Origin: DATLLN01 sp963797175
GTDB taxonomy: Bacteria > Actinomycetota > Thermoleophilia > Gaiellales > JAICJC01
Assembly: GCA_963797175.1 (NCBI GenBank)
Contig: CAWCOL010000009.1
Span: forward strand, 434,001-498,000
Reading direction: 5' to 3'
Length of the DNA stretch: 64,000 nucleotides
Made by a program: the position numbers and the translations under genes. Position 1 is the first letter of the stretch; each line of letters opens with the position of its first letter. Positions 43,325 through 53,018 of the stretch are shown one piece after another. The notes below the pieces were generated by a model. It ran no database searches and had not been told where the DNA came from. It saw nothing but the letters and a program-made list of their open reading frames with translations.

Positions 43325-44437
43325 TCATACTCGGCGAGCGCCGAGCCCGGCTGCGAACATGCTGACGCCGTCGATCACGCTCTCCAGGCGGAGCGAGTCG
43401 AAGAGGTCGAAGCCGTGCTGTCCGCCATGGAGCTCGGCGTAGACGACCGCCGCCTGCGAGCGGGCGCGCAGCACCTCCGCGAAGCGCCGGGCGTCCTCGA
43501 CGGGGACGTAGGAGTCGAGGTCGCCGTGGGCGATGAAGAACGGCGGCGCGTGGGCGCCCGCGTGCTCGACAGGCGACCAGCTGTCCGTGCCGACCGGCCC
43601 GTAGTAGCCGTGGAGGCAGATCGCCGCCTGGACAGCGGTGTCGGCCGGCTCGAAGCCCGGCTGCAGCGCCGGGTCGTTCGCGGTCAGCGCCGCGGTGGCG
43701 GCCAGGTGCGCTCCGGCGGAGCTGCCCGCGACCAGCACCACGGGGCCGGCGCCGTGCCGGCGCCCCTCGCTGCGGAGCCAGGCGATCGCGCGCTTGACGT
43801 CGGCCAGCTGGCCGACGTACGCGTCCGGCCCCAGCCGGTAGTCCGCGCTGGCGCAGACCCATCCGCGCTGCGCGAGCCGGTGGAGCAGCGGCAGCGCCTC
43901 ACGGCTCTTGCGGCCACCGACGAAGCGGCCGCCGTGCAGGTGGAGCAGCGTCGGCCCGTCCGCGGCGCCCGAGCGGCGGCGGTAGACGTCGAGCAGCTGC
44001 CGCGCTCCCGCGTCGCCGTAGGGGATGTCCGCGATCCGCTCGACGCCGCCGCGGCCGACGGGAAGCGGTGCGAGCAGGACGGCGGGTGCCACGCGCCGCC
44101 GGCGAGCCGGCGCAGGAAGTTCCGCCGCGGACTGACGGACGGCGACGGCGACGGTCTCGCTCGTACTCGCCATCCTCCGCAGGATCAGGCCGAGCCCGAC
44201 CGCCGAAGCGGCGGCCAGGGCGAGTCCTGCCAGTCCCACCGGCGTGCCGGCACCGCCCTGGACGAGCACCAGCGCGGTCGAGGCCAGGAGGTACGCGCCG
44301 ACGGCGAACGGAAGCTCGGCCGCCGGCAGGCCGCCCCGGAAGCACAGCGTGCGCAACGATCGCACCGACCGCGGAGCGACGGCGAGGAGCGTGCAGGCCG
44401 CCACCCCGGCGGTCGTGATCAGGTACCCGATTGGCAT
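43325..44437 (-). CDS. Membrane-anchored alpha/beta hydrolase (HSL-type esterase)
   Basis: 370 residues. Three or so hydrophobic helices in the first 105 residues are followed by a hormone-sensitive-lipase-type hydrolase domain: oxyanion motif HLHGGRFVGG, nucleophile elbow GSSAGAH, acid region HGDLDSYVP and histidine in LHGGQHGFDLFD. An esterase or lipase on the cytoplasmic or outer face of the membrane is likely. It sits 21 bases after the peptidase gene and 15 before the MFS gene. Confidence 0.83.
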   Translation of the reverse strand: MPIGYLITTAGVAACTLLAVAPRSVRSLRTLCFRGGLPAAELPFAVGAYLLASTALVLVQGGAGTPVGLAGLALAAASAVGLGLILRRMASTSETVAVAVRQSAAELPAPARRRRVAPAVLLAPLPVGRGGVERIADIPYGDAGARQLLDVYRRRSGAADGPTLLHLHGGRFVGGRKSREALPLLHRLAQRGWVCASADYRLGPDAYVGQLADVKRAIAWLRSEGRRHGAGPVVLVAGSSAGAHLAATAALTANDPALQPGFEPADTAVQAAICLHGYYGPVGTDSWSPVEHAGAHAPPFFIAHGDLDSYVPVEDARRFAEVLRARSQAAVVYAELHGGQHGFDLFDSLRLESVIDGVSMFAAGLGARRV

Positions 44438-44458
44438 CCGCAGGAGCTGGTACCCGCA

Positions 44459-46354
44459 TCAGCTCCGGGGAAGACCGCCTCGGCTCAGCGCGCGGGCGAG
44501 CGCGGCGGCCCGGCGAGCGGCCTCCGCCTCCGACCGGGCCCGGTGGCGTTCGAGCGAGCGCTCCAGCCAGGCGCCGACCGGCCGGCTGCCGGTGTCGCCG
44601 CGGAGGCTGCCGATCTCCGCCCAGAGGTCGGGGGAGGCGGTCTGGTGGCTCTTCGCGCTCCACGAGCCCGCCCCGCGCAGGCGGCGCCGCTCCGCCGCGC
44701 GCCACGCATCGTGCGACAGCCACGCCTGCCCCGCGTTCGCGCCGACGGCGGCCGCGGCACGCGCGGCGCCGGCCCGGTCACCCTTGCCGAGCCGTTCCAG
44801 CGCGGTCGCGAGCCGCCGGGCGTCCGCCGCGGCCTGCTCGTGGAGATAGCCGATCGAGCCGTGGTCGTCCAGCGCGAACCCGGAGCGGGCCAGCCGCGCG
44901 AACCCGGTGCGGGACGCTTCGCGGGCGTACCTGGCCGCGGCCGCGTCCAGGCCGGACGCGCCGGTCCGGGCGGCGACGCTGCGGACGTGCCGTTCCCGGG
45001 CGGCGAAGTCGAGCATGGCGCCGGGATCGTTGTCGGCCTCGAGGACGAGGGCGGCGTGGAGCTGCGTGAGCCCGGCGAGGTACCCGTAGTCGAGCCGGTC
45101 AGCCGTGTCGTTGGTGGTGTGGTAGTCGGTGCGCTCGAACCGCGTGTGCCAGTTGAAGATGCTCATGCCGGGCACGCCGCGCAGCTGGAACGGCCACTGG
45201 TGCGTGCCGGTGACGGGATCGGTGAACCGCCAGCCGGTCGGCAGCAGGCCGTCCCGCTCCGCCCGCCGGCACCAACGCGACGCGAAGCGGCGGAGCTCGC
45301 GGGGAGCGATCACCAGCAGCGGGAACTCCGGGCGCCCGGACGCCTCGATGTCGAGATAGAAGGGGACGGTCGAGCCCCACCCCGGATGCTCGGCGGACAC
45401 CTGGTGCCACGCGCCGAAGCACCAGGGGCTGTCGTGGTCGAGCACCGCGTACTCCTCGCCCGTGTGCGAGACGAACCACACCGGCCGGCTCGGCTCCCAC
45501 CCTGCGCCGGTCAGCGCGCGGGCGAGCGCCAGCATCGACGCGACACCGCTGGCGTTGTCGAACGCGCCGGAGAACCAGCCGTCGTGGTGGGCCCCCACCA
45601 CGATCGGCGCACCGGGACGGTCCGCGCCGAGGACGCCGACGACGTTGCGGCCGCGCGCCCGCCGGTCGATCTCGGCGGTGACGGTGACGGTCGCGCGGAC
45701 CTCGCCCGACCGGCAGCGCTCGATCAGCGCCGCGCCGTCCCGCGTGCGGGGAATCGCGATCGGCGGCGCGCCGTCGTACCAGCGTCCGGCTCCCGTGCCG
45801 AGGGCATCCGGCCCCTGAAATCGCTGCGCACCGTCGAGGCAGACGGCGACGATGGCCCGCGCGCCGCGCCGGCCCAGCTCGAGCCCCATCTCGGCGATGT
45901 CCGCGGCCCGCGGCCGCCAGTCGAGCAGCGCGATCCTCCCGCGCAGGTCGAGCCGGTCGAGCCGGGCCCTGCGGCCGTCGCCGACGAAGACGACCTCGGC
46001 CCTGATGCCGGTGCGGCGCGTGCCCCGGGCGCCGGCCAGCGAGGAGCACTCGACCGGCGCGCCGCCCTCGAGCGCGACGGACGCGCCCCGGAAGCGCCAG
46101 GCGTGCACCGGCACGTGCTCGAAGCGGACGTCGGCGAGGCCGATGGCGCGCATCTCGCCGGCGACCAGCTCGGCCACCTGATGCTCCTCCGGCGTCCCGG
46201 TCGCGCGGAACCCGAGCGGGTGGGAGCCGACCGATGAGATCCCCTCGACGACCCGGCGCAGCGCCCTGGCATCGACGGCCAGGGGCAGAAGGTCGGGCGG
46301 CGGCGAGAGCCGGCGGCCACGCCGGCCGGGGGGTCGATCCTTGCTCGCAGGCAC
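44459..46354 (-). CDS. M28-family zinc peptidase with PA-like insertion
   Basis: 631 residues. Zinc ligands of the M28 core: H256 in GAHHDGW, D266 in FDNASG, catalytic E300 and ligand E301 in HTGEE, then YLDIEASG and HTTNDTADRLDYG. A PA-like domain (about 90-220) precedes the catalytic core, and a helical region ends the protein. No signal peptide is visible, so a cytoplasmic location is likely unless the start is wrong. An amino- or carboxypeptidase role is inferred. First gene of the series leading to esterase and MFS exporter. Confidence 0.85.
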   Translation of the reverse strand: MPASKDRPPGRRGRRLSPPPDLLPLAVDARALRRVVEGISSVGSHPLGFRATGTPEEHQVAELVAGEMRAIGLADVRFEHVPVHAWRFRGASVALEGGAPVECSSLAGARGTRRTGIRAEVVFVGDGRRARLDRLDLRGRIALLDWRPRAADIAEMGLELGRRGARAIVAVCLDGAQRFQGPDALGTGAGRWYDGAPPIAIPRTRDGAALIERCRSGEVRATVTVTAEIDRRARGRNVVGVLGADRPGAPIVVGAHHDGWFSGAFDNASGVASMLALARALTGAGWEPSRPVWFVSHTGEEYAVLDHDSPWCFGAWHQVSAEHPGWGSTVPFYLDIEASGRPEFPLLVIAPRELRRFASRWCRRAERDGLLPTGWRFTDPVTGTHQWPFQLRGVPGMSIFNWHTRFERTDYHTTNDTADRLDYGYLAGLTQLHAALVLEADNDPGAMLDFAARERHVRSVAARTGASGLDAAAARYAREASRTGFARLARSGFALDDHGSIGYLHEQAAADARRLATALERLGKGDRAGAARAAAAVGANAGQAWLSHDAWRAAERRRLRGAGSWSAKSHQTASPDLWAEIGSLRGDTGSRPVGAWLERSLERHRARSEAEAARRAAALARALSRGGLPRS

Positions 46355-46412
46355 AGGTCGGCCACCCTACCAGAGGCCTCCCGCGCAGCCTCGGATCGCG
46401 GGAACCGGTTTG

Positions 46413-46418
46413 TATGAT
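46413..46418 (+). promoter_or_regulatory. Possible -10 box for peptide-binding protein gene
   Basis: TATGAT lies 50 bases before the start at 46469, in the gap between divergent genes. No good -35 hexamer is found 16-18 bases upstream. Weak evidence. Confidence 0.3.
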
Positions 46419-46468
46419 GCGCGTCCAGTCGGCCGCGGAGGCCGGGCCGGTCACGACAGGAGGAATCC

Positions 46469-48172
46469 ATGAAGCATCCCCGCCCCGGCTGGAACGCCCT
46501 GATCGTTCTCGCGACCTCGCTGGCGTGCCTGCTCGCCGGCTGCGGCGGCGGCTCGAGCGCCTCCAGCGGCTCGTCCGCGGCCAGCGGCGACCACCGCGGC
46601 GGCACGCTGCGGGTGGTCTGGAACGGCATCGGCAGCTCGATCGACACGGCGGTCGACTACGACCAGAACTGGACGCTGCTCGCGCTCACCAACGACGGGC
46701 TGCTGACCTGGAAGAAGGTGTCGGGACCGGACGGCAACACGCTCGTCCCCGACCTGGCGACGTCGATCCCCGAGCCGACCGACGGCGGGCGCACCTACAC
46801 CTTCACGCTCCGCAAGGGCATCACCTACTCGACCGGCGCACCCGTCAAGGCGAGCGACTTCGTGACGACGTTCCAGCGGCAGTACACGGTGCCCGGCCCG
46901 GTCGGCCAGTTCTACTCGGGCCTGATCGGCGGCGACACCTGCGAGACGCAGCCGAAGCACTGCGACCTGTCCAAGGGGATCGTGGCCGACGACGCCGCCG
47001 GCACGGTCACCTTCCACCTGACGTCGCCCGACCCGGACTTCACCCAGAAGCTGGCGCTGCCGTTCGGCTACGTGGTGCCCGCGAGCACGGGGAAGACCGA
47101 GGCCGGGCCGACCCATCCGCTGCCCGCGACCGGTCCGTACATGATCGATCACTACACCCCGAATCAGGAGATGCTGCTCGTCCGCAACCCGCACTTCCAC
47201 CAGTGGTCGAAGGACGCGCAGCCCGCCGGCTACCCCGACAAGATCGACGTCAAGCTGTCGCTGACGACGGAGACCGAGGTGACGATGATCGAGCAGGGCC
47301 AGGCCGACTGGATGTACGACCAGCCGCCGGCCGACCGGCTCAACGAGATCGGCACGAAGTATCCGCACCAGGTCTTCCTCAACCCCGTGCCGCAGGTCTA
47401 CCACATGGCGATCAACACCCGGGTGCCGCCGTTCGACAACGTCAAGGTGCGCCAGGCTGTCAACTACGCGACCGACCGCACCTCGCTGGTGAAGGTGTGG
47501 GGCGGCCCCCAGCTGGCGACGCCGACCTGCCAGACGCTGCCGCCCGACTTTCCCGGGTACGCCCCGTACTGCCCGTACACCACGGACGCCGGTGACGGCA
47601 AGTGGCACGGGCCGGACATGGCGAAGGCCCAGCAGCTGGTGGACGAGTCGGGCACCAAGGGCCAGAAGATCATCGTCACCTGCACCCCGGACGAGGCCAG
47701 CAAGAACATCTGCCTCTACTTCGTCGGGCTGTTCCGCCAGCTCGGATATACCGCCGACCTGCGGATCCTGGCCGCCGCCGTCGAGTACCCGTTCGTCCAG
47801 GACTCGCGCAACAAGGTGCAGATCAGCTTCAGCTACTGGTACGCCGACTATCCGTCGGCGTCGGACTTCTTCGACATCGTCGTCGGCTGCCACGGCTTCC
47901 ACCCGAACAGCTCGGCCAGCGCGAACCTGTCCGAGTTCTGCGACCCCTCGATCCAGTCGATGACCGCGCACGCGATGCAGACGAGCGTCACCGACCGGAA
48001 GGCGGCGAACACCGAGTGGGAGGCCGTCGACCGCGCCACCACCGATGCGGCGCCCTGGATCGCGCTGTTCGTGCCGCGGCGCATCGACTTCATCTCGTCG
48101 CGGGTCGGGAACTACGTGTTCAACCCGTCGGTGATCGGCGGATTCCTGCTCGACCAAGCCTGGGTGAACTAG
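46469..48172 (+). CDS. Peptide/nickel-type ABC substrate-binding lipoprotein (family 5)
   Basis: 567 residues. The signal ends in lipobox LLAGC with a serine/glycine linker, then the family 5 domain: GGTLRVVW, LVPDLATSIPEPTDGGRTYTFTLRKGI, NVKVRQAVNYATDRTSL. It should bind oligopeptides or similar ligands. Unusually, no permease or ATPase gene is adjacent, so it is an orphan receptor. It is divergent from the M28 peptidase. AGGAGG precedes the ATG. Its last four bases overlap the convergent amidotransferase gene. Confidence 0.9.
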   Translation: MKHPRPGWNALIVLATSLACLLAGCGGGSSASSGSSAASGDHRGGTLRVVWNGIGSSIDTAVDYDQNWTLLALTNDGLLTWKKVSGPDGNTLVPDLATSIPEPTDGGRTYTFTLRKGITYSTGAPVKASDFVTTFQRQYTVPGPVGQFYSGLIGGDTCETQPKHCDLSKGIVADDAAGTVTFHLTSPDPDFTQKLALPFGYVVPASTGKTEAGPTHPLPATGPYMIDHYTPNQEMLLVRNPHFHQWSKDAQPAGYPDKIDVKLSLTTETEVTMIEQGQADWMYDQPPADRLNEIGTKYPHQVFLNPVPQVYHMAINTRVPPFDNVKVRQAVNYATDRTSLVKVWGGPQLATPTCQTLPPDFPGYAPYCPYTTDAGDGKWHGPDMAKAQQLVDESGTKGQKIIVTCTPDEASKNICLYFVGLFRQLGYTADLRILAAAVEYPFVQDSRNKVQISFSYWYADYPSASDFFDIVVGCHGFHPNSSASANLSEFCDPSIQSMTAHAMQTSVTDRKAANTEWEAVDRATTDAAPWIALFVPRRIDFISSRVGNYVFNPSVIGGFLLDQAWVN

Positions 48173-49011
48173 GAGGCCGCCGCGCGCGGTGTGAACCCGC
48201 GCACCTCGAGGTCTCCGCGGGTGAGGTGAACGGCGCTCGAGATCGGCACCTCGGTCCAGGCGCCCGGCAGCGTGCCCAGGGGCTCGCTCATCACGACGTG
48301 CGCGCCCAGCGGCACCAGGTGAAGATCCTCGAAGTCGGGATGCATCTTTCGCAGCGTCTCGATGTCGTTGCTGTGGTAGAGCGTGCGCGGCACCGAGCTG
48401 GTCGCATAGCGCACGGCCACCAGCGCGTCCTGCGTCAGCACCCCGACCGACATCTGCACCGGGTCGTCGACCCCGGCCCCGGCGGCCGCGTGCTCGATGA
48501 AGCCCACCATCCGCTCGAGCGCGGTGTGCGGGTCGTCCTGCAGCCCGAAGGTGAGCGCCAGGTAGAACAGGTGCTCCGAGTCGGTGCTGCCCACGATCTG
48601 CGGATACAGATCCGGATCGACGGCGAGCACGACGTCGCGCTTGATGCGGCCGAAGTCCCGGATGAACCCGTTGTGGACGAACAGGACGCCGTCGTGGCGG
48701 AAGGGATGGCAGTTGGACTGCTGCACCGGCGACCCGATCGCGGCACGGACGTGGGCGATGAACGCCGGCGACGCGAGGGTGTTCGTGATCTCGCGCAGGT
48801 TCTCATCGTTCCAGGCCGGCTCGGTCGAGCGGTAGCGGGAGGGCTCGGTGCTGTCCGGGACGAACCAGCCCACGCCGAAGCCGTCGCCGTTCACCGGCTC
48901 CGCGCCCTGGCTGGCGTCGAGGCTCTGATGAACGATCGTGTTGCGATCCTCCCGGAACAGCACCAGGCCGACGTTGATCGGCTCTCCGAGGTACCCCATC
49001 CACCTGCACAT
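48169..49011 (-). CDS. Class II glutamine amidotransferase (YafJ/EgtC-like)
   Basis: 280-residue Ntn-type glutaminase domain. Cys2 (MCRWMGYLG) becomes the catalytic N-terminal residue after Met removal. HQSLDASQGAEPVNGDGFGVGWF, HVRAAIGSPVQQSNCHPF and FVHNGFIRDF bind glutamine. YafJ-like and EgtC-like proteins share this form; no ergothioneine genes are nearby, so the reaction is unassigned. AAAGGGA precedes the ATG at 49011. Confidence 0.87.
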   Translation of the reverse strand: MCRWMGYLGEPINVGLVLFREDRNTIVHQSLDASQGAEPVNGDGFGVGWFVPDSTEPSRYRSTEPAWNDENLREITNTLASPAFIAHVRAAIGSPVQQSNCHPFRHDGVLFVHNGFIRDFGRIKRDVVLAVDPDLYPQIVGSTDSEHLFYLALTFGLQDDPHTALERMVGFIEHAAAGAGVDDPVQMSVGVLTQDALVAVRYATSSVPRTLYHSNDIETLRKMHPDFEDLHLVPLGAHVVMSEPLGTLPGAWTEVPISSAVHLTRGDLEVRGFTPRAAAS

Positions 49012-49055
49012 GGTTCCCTTTCTCGGTGAGATGACTGATAGGACAACGAGTGCGG

Positions 49056-50774
49056 TCAGCGTAGAGGATCGCGCCCGGCCACAAGCTGCGCCTCGACCGC
49101 GCGGTGGACGTTGCCGTGCACGCGGCCGGCGCCGATCCGGTCGATCACGCCGTCCCGGTGGAGCACCGCCAGCACCTGCGGCTTGACCCGGGCGAGGCGC
49201 AGGGTCGCCCCATTCGTCTCCACCAGCTCGTGGATCTGCGCGAGCTGCTCGGAGCCCTGCGAGTCGATGAACGGGACCGCCTCGAGGTCGAGCACCACCC
49301 CAGTCAGGGGGTCGGAGGCGCCGTCCGTGAAGGCGCGGATGCGGTCGTCGAGGGCCTGGGAGGTCGCGAAGAACACGCCACTGTCGATGCGCACGACGAC
49401 GATCCCCGGAAAGGTCTCGTCGTCGGGGTGCTGGTCGAGGTCGCGGTACACCTGGGTGCCGGCCTCGCGGCCGAGCAGCGGGATCGGCGGATTGGTGGCG
49501 ACGAAGACCAGCCAGCCGAGCGAGAGCACCACCCCGACGACGACGCCGGCCAGGACGCCCACCGACAGCACCCCGACGAAGGCGGCGATCGCGATCCAGA
49601 AGTCGAACGGGGTGACCCGGCGCAGCCGCCGCAGCTCGGGCACGTCGATCATGCCGAAGACGACGGCGTCGATGATCACCGCACCCAGCACGGCCTTGGG
49701 CAGATCCGAGAACAGCGGCGCCAGGACGATCAGCGTCAGCAGCACCAGTCCGCCGGTCACCAGCGAGGCCACGGGCGTACGGGCGCCGGCCGACTCGTTC
49801 AGCGAGCTGGCAGAGAGGCTGGTCGAGACCGGCATGCCCTGGAACACGCCCGAGCCGGCGTTCGCCATGCCCTGTGCCACCGACTCCTGGTCGATGTCGA
49901 TCCGGTACCGGTGCCGGGTGGCGAAGGCGCGCGCGTCCCCGGCCGTCTGCGAGAACCCGATCAGCAGCAGGGCGCCGGCGGCGACGCCGATGGTGACGTA
50001 CTCCCGGCGGAAGGTGTCGGCACTGGGCAGCTGCGGCGAGGGCAGGCCCCGCGGCACGTGCCCGACCAGCGCGACGCCATGCGCCCCGAGGTCGAAGCCG
50101 CGCGAGGCCAGGATCCCGCCGGCGACCAGCACCAGCGCCCCCGGCACGGCCGGCGCGCGGAACCGCAGGGCCAGAATCACGGCCAGCGAGACGGCGGCGA
50201 CCAGGACGGTCGTCCAGTGGACATCGCCCAGCGATCCCACCCACGAGCCGAACTCGCGCCAGGCGTTCGAGCCGTCCGCGTCGGTCCCCGTCAGCTTGGG
50301 CAGCTCGCCGATCACCACGTCCACCGCCGCCCCCGCCAGGAAGCCCGTGATCACCGGCTTGGACAGGAACCGCGCGATCCATCCCAGCCGGAACACGGCG
50401 AGCAGCAGGAAGAGGGCTCCCGTGACGAGCGTGATCGCCGCCACCAGCTCCGCCGCGTCCTTTCCCGCCACCCCGGTCAGCAGCACCGCTCCGCCGGCGA
50501 CCGCGGCCAGCGACGAGCTGGGCCCCGTCGAGATCTGCTGCGAGGTGCCGAACAGCGCGTAGAGGATGGCCCCGGCCGCCGCGGCGTAGAGCCCGTTCTG
50601 GAGGGGCACGCCGGCGATGCCCGCGTAGCCCAGGTTCTTGGGCACGATCAGCGCGGTCACGGCGATCCCGGCGGCGACGTCCCCGCGCAGGAATGCGCGG
50701 TCGTAGCGCGGCAGCCAGGTGAGGATGGGAAGGCGCCGGCGGAGGCCGCGGCGCTGCGTGTCGGCCGCCGTCAC
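49056..50774 (-). CDS. SulP-family anion transporter with STAS domain
   Basis: 572 residues. SulP membrane domain with about 12 to 14 helices, opening with FLRGDVAAGIAVTALIVPKNLGYAGIAGVPLQNGLYAA, and a C-terminal cytoplasmic STAS domain (about 435-560: VVVRIDSGVFFATSQAL, VLDLEAVPFIDSQGSEQL). Substrates in the family include sulfate, bicarbonate and dicarboxylates. No sulfate-assimilation or carbonic anhydrase gene adjoins it. Confidence 0.9.
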   Translation of the reverse strand: MTAADTQRRGLRRRLPILTWLPRYDRAFLRGDVAAGIAVTALIVPKNLGYAGIAGVPLQNGLYAAAAGAILYALFGTSQQISTGPSSSLAAVAGGAVLLTGVAGKDAAELVAAITLVTGALFLLLAVFRLGWIARFLSKPVITGFLAGAAVDVVIGELPKLTGTDADGSNAWREFGSWVGSLGDVHWTTVLVAAVSLAVILALRFRAPAVPGALVLVAGGILASRGFDLGAHGVALVGHVPRGLPSPQLPSADTFRREYVTIGVAAGALLLIGFSQTAGDARAFATRHRYRIDIDQESVAQGMANAGSGVFQGMPVSTSLSASSLNESAGARTPVASLVTGGLVLLTLIVLAPLFSDLPKAVLGAVIIDAVVFGMIDVPELRRLRRVTPFDFWIAIAAFVGVLSVGVLAGVVVGVVLSLGWLVFVATNPPIPLLGREAGTQVYRDLDQHPDDETFPGIVVVRIDSGVFFATSQALDDRIRAFTDGASDPLTGVVLDLEAVPFIDSQGSEQLAQIHELVETNGATLRLARVKPQVLAVLHRDGVIDRIGAGRVHGNVHRAVEAQLVAGRDPLR

Positions 50775-50898
50775 CGCGGCATCCTCTCACGCGGCCCGGC
50801 CCGCGCGACCCTGCATCGCGGAGCACTGCCAGGCAGGTAACCAGGCTGGTCCAGCGAAGGAGTCCTTACCCATCAAACGATGAAATGGAGGTGGGTGC

Positions 50899-51273
50899 AT
50901 GTCGTCGATCGACACGCGCAGCAGTACCGGCTGGACGACGTTCGCCGCGATCTGGCTGGTGATCGCCGGATCGTTCAACGTCGTCGAAGGGATCACCGCG
51001 ATCCACCGGGGGAACTACCTCGCGAACGAGTTCCTGTTCTCGAGCCAGGACACATGGGGATGGTTGCTGCTGCTCTTCGGGATCGTGCAGCTGGCTGCCG
51101 GATTCATGGTCTTCTCCGGCAACCCGACCGGGACCGTGCTCGGCGTCAGCGTCGCCTCGGTCGCGATCTTCATCTGGTTCTTCTTCCTGTTTGCAGCACC
51201 GTGGGGCGCGCTGATGGCGCTGATCATCAACAGCATCGTGATCTACGGCCTCACGATCGGGCGAGAGCCATAA
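50899..51273 (+). CDS. Four-helix membrane protein (DUF7144-like)
   Basis: 124 residues with four hydrophobic helices; GWTTFAAIWLVIAGSFNVVEGITAI is the conserved first helix and GWLLLLFGIVQLAAGFMVFSG the second. It matches what I recall of the DUF7144 family of small actinobacterial membrane proteins. Function unknown. GGAGGTGGGTGC before the ATG gives a clear start. Confidence 0.75.
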   Translation: MSSIDTRSSTGWTTFAAIWLVIAGSFNVVEGITAIHRGNYLANEFLFSSQDTWGWLLLLFGIVQLAAGFMVFSGNPTGTVLGVSVASVAIFIWFFFLFAAPWGALMALIINSIVIYGLTIGREP

Positions 51274-51361
51274 GGGCCGCGTAGCGCGGCGAGGCGTGGG
51301 CGGTATCGGGGTCAAGCCGGCCGCCCACGCCGGGTTGCGGGGCGCCAGAATGCGCATACTC

Positions 51362-51390
51362 TTGCATGAACGATCCTGTTTGCGGGATAG
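51362..51390 (+). promoter_or_regulatory. Promoter of small protein/ClC pair
   Basis: TTGCAT (51362-51367) and GGATAG (51385-51390) are separated by 17 bases. Transcription would begin close to the ATG at 51398, suggesting a leaderless message. Confidence 0.45.
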
Positions 51391-51397
51391 TTCTCCT

Positions 51398-51667
51398 ATG
51401 CTGGCGCGCGAAACCGACCCGTCCACGATCCCCGAGCCCGACCGCCGGGTGGTCGAGCATGTCCGGCGGCAGATGACGCGTCTCGGCTTCGAGCTCACGG
51501 CCGTGACACGCGAGCCCGGGGCCGTGGGCCGCTGGCAGGCACACTGGCGCGTGGACGACGGCGACGGCGGTTCCGTCTCCTACGGTGCGAGCGGTGAGAC
51601 CGCCCGGGCCGCGGCGAGGACGGCGCTCGACAACGCCAGGTCGAGCCTCGCCGACCAGTGGCAGTGA
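51398..51667 (+). CDS. Small hypothetical protein
   Basis: 89 residues, not recognised. Composition is hydrophilic and ordered: an N-terminal helix (DRRVVEHVRRQMTRLGFELTAV), a central beta strand pair (WQAHWRVDDGDGGSVSYGAS) and a C-terminal helix (ARAAARTALDNARSSL), resembling a small double-stranded-RNA-binding-like alpha-beta-alpha arrangement, though this is only a pattern. It ends four bases before the ClC gene, so the two are probably co-transcribed. Confidence 0.6.
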   Translation: MLARETDPSTIPEPDRRVVEHVRRQMTRLGFELTAVTREPGAVGRWQAHWRVDDGDGGSVSYGASGETARAAARTALDNARSSLADQWQ

Positions 51668-51671
51668 GAGG

Positions 51672-53018
51672 ATGATCGAGGCCGGAACGCCGGCGTCGGA
51701 TCCGAAGGCGCAGATCCGCAGCCGGCAGTACCGCGCGTTGCTCGTGCTGGCGGCGGCGGTCGGGCTGCTGGTCTCGACGGCGGCGTGGCTCTTCCTGGAG
51801 GCCGTGCACGAGATCGAGATCTGGGTGTACCAGGATCTCCCGCACCATCTCGGGTACAGCACCGCGCCCGAGTGGTGGCCGCTCCCCTGGCTGGTGCTGG
51901 CGGGCCTCCTGACGGCGCTCGCCGTCGTGCGGCTGCCGGGACACGGCGGCCACGTGCCGGCGGAGGGAATGAAGGTCGGCGGCAAGCCGCTGGGCCCGGT
52001 CGACCTGCCCGGAGTGATGCTCGCCGCGCTCGCCACCCTCGGCCTGGGCCTGGTGCTCGGCCCCGAGGGCCCCCTGATCGCGCTGGGAACCGGCCTCGCC
52101 ATCCTGGCGGTCTCCCTGGTGCGCCGCGATGCCCCGCCCCAGGTGGTCTCGGTGATGGCGGCGGCCGGCGCGTTCGCCGCCGTCTCGTCGATCTTCGGCT
52201 CGCCCGTGATCGGTGCGGTGCTGGTGATCGAGGCGGCCGGCATCGGCGGACCGACGATGGCGCTGATCGTGCTGCCCGGGCTCGTGTCCGCCGGCGTCGG
52301 GTCGCTGGTGTTCGTCGGGCTGGGGTCGTGGTCGGGGTTCAGCACCGCGGCCTGGGCGCTGAGCCCGTTCCCCCTGACCGCGTACGGCGGGCCCGGGTTG
52401 GGCGACTTCGGCTGGACGATCGCGCTGGCCGTGGGGGCGGCGATCGCGGTCTTCGCCGTGATGGAGCTCGCCCGCCTGGTGCTGCGCTTCGTGCAGACGC
52501 ACACGTTCGTGCTGACGGTCTGCGCGGGCCTGGTCGTCGGCTGCCTGGCGATCGCCTTCGAGCAGGCGAGCGGCTACGGCGAGAACGCGGTGCTGTTCTC
52601 CGGCCAGCCCAGCTTCGACTCGCTGTTTGCGAATCAGGCGACGATCTCGCTGTCCACGCTGGCGCTGCTGTTGCTGTTCAAGGGAGTGGCGTGGAGCGTC
52701 TCGCTCAGCAGCTTCCGCGGCGGGCCGACGTTCCCGGCGATCTTCCTGGGCGTCGTTGCCGGGATGCTCGCCGGCCACCTGCCCGGCTACTCGGACTCGC
52801 CCGCCATCGCCGTGCTCGTCGGCGCCGCGTGCGTCTCGACGCTGCGGCTCCCGCTGTCATCGGTGATGATCGCGAGCCTGCTGTGCGCCAAGGCTGGGCT
52901 GACCGTCACCCCGCTGGTCGTGATCGGCGTCGTGGTCGCCTACCTCACCAGCGAGACGCTGACCGCCTACGTGGACGGGCGGATCAGGCCGGGCAGCCCG
53001 GTTCCTAGCCGGCCGTGA
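51672..53018 (+). CDS. ClC-family chloride channel or antiporter
   Basis: 448 residues with about ten or more membrane helices. The GPEGPLIALG block holds the gating glutamate, and SSFRGGPTFPAIFLGVVAG is the second conserved filter region. An unmistakable third filter motif (GSGIP) is not obvious at the N-terminal position, where VPAEGM is found. It could conduct or exchange chloride or fluoride. No C-terminal CBS domains. GAGAGG overlaps the end of the previous gene and lies directly before the ATG. Confidence 0.87.
   Translation: MIEAGTPASDPKAQIRSRQYRALLVLAAAVGLLVSTAAWLFLEAVHEIEIWVYQDLPHHLGYSTAPEWWPLPWLVLAGLLTALAVVRLPGHGGHVPAEGMKVGGKPLGPVDLPGVMLAALATLGLGLVLGPEGPLIALGTGLAILAVSLVRRDAPPQVVSVMAAAGAFAAVSSIFGSPVIGAVLVIEAAGIGGPTMALIVLPGLVSAGVGSLVFVGLGSWSGFSTAAWALSPFPLTAYGGPGLGDFGWTIALAVGAAIAVFAVMELARLVLRFVQTHTFVLTVCAGLVVGCLAIAFEQASGYGENAVLFSGQPSFDSLFANQATISLSTLALLLLFKGVAWSVSLSSFRGGPTFPAIFLGVVAGMLAGHLPGYSDSPAIAVLVGAACVSTLRLPLSSVMIASLLCAKAGLTVTPLVVIGVVVAYLTSETLTAYVDGRIRPGSPVPSRP

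Noticed and set aside
43415..46237. 940-codon plus-strand open frame
   Set aside because: Antisense to the esterase and M28 peptidase, both of which have complete catalytic motifs.
46469..48172. Complete Opp/Dpp peptide import operon
   Set aside because: Only the binding protein is present; flanking genes are a peptidase and an amidotransferase.
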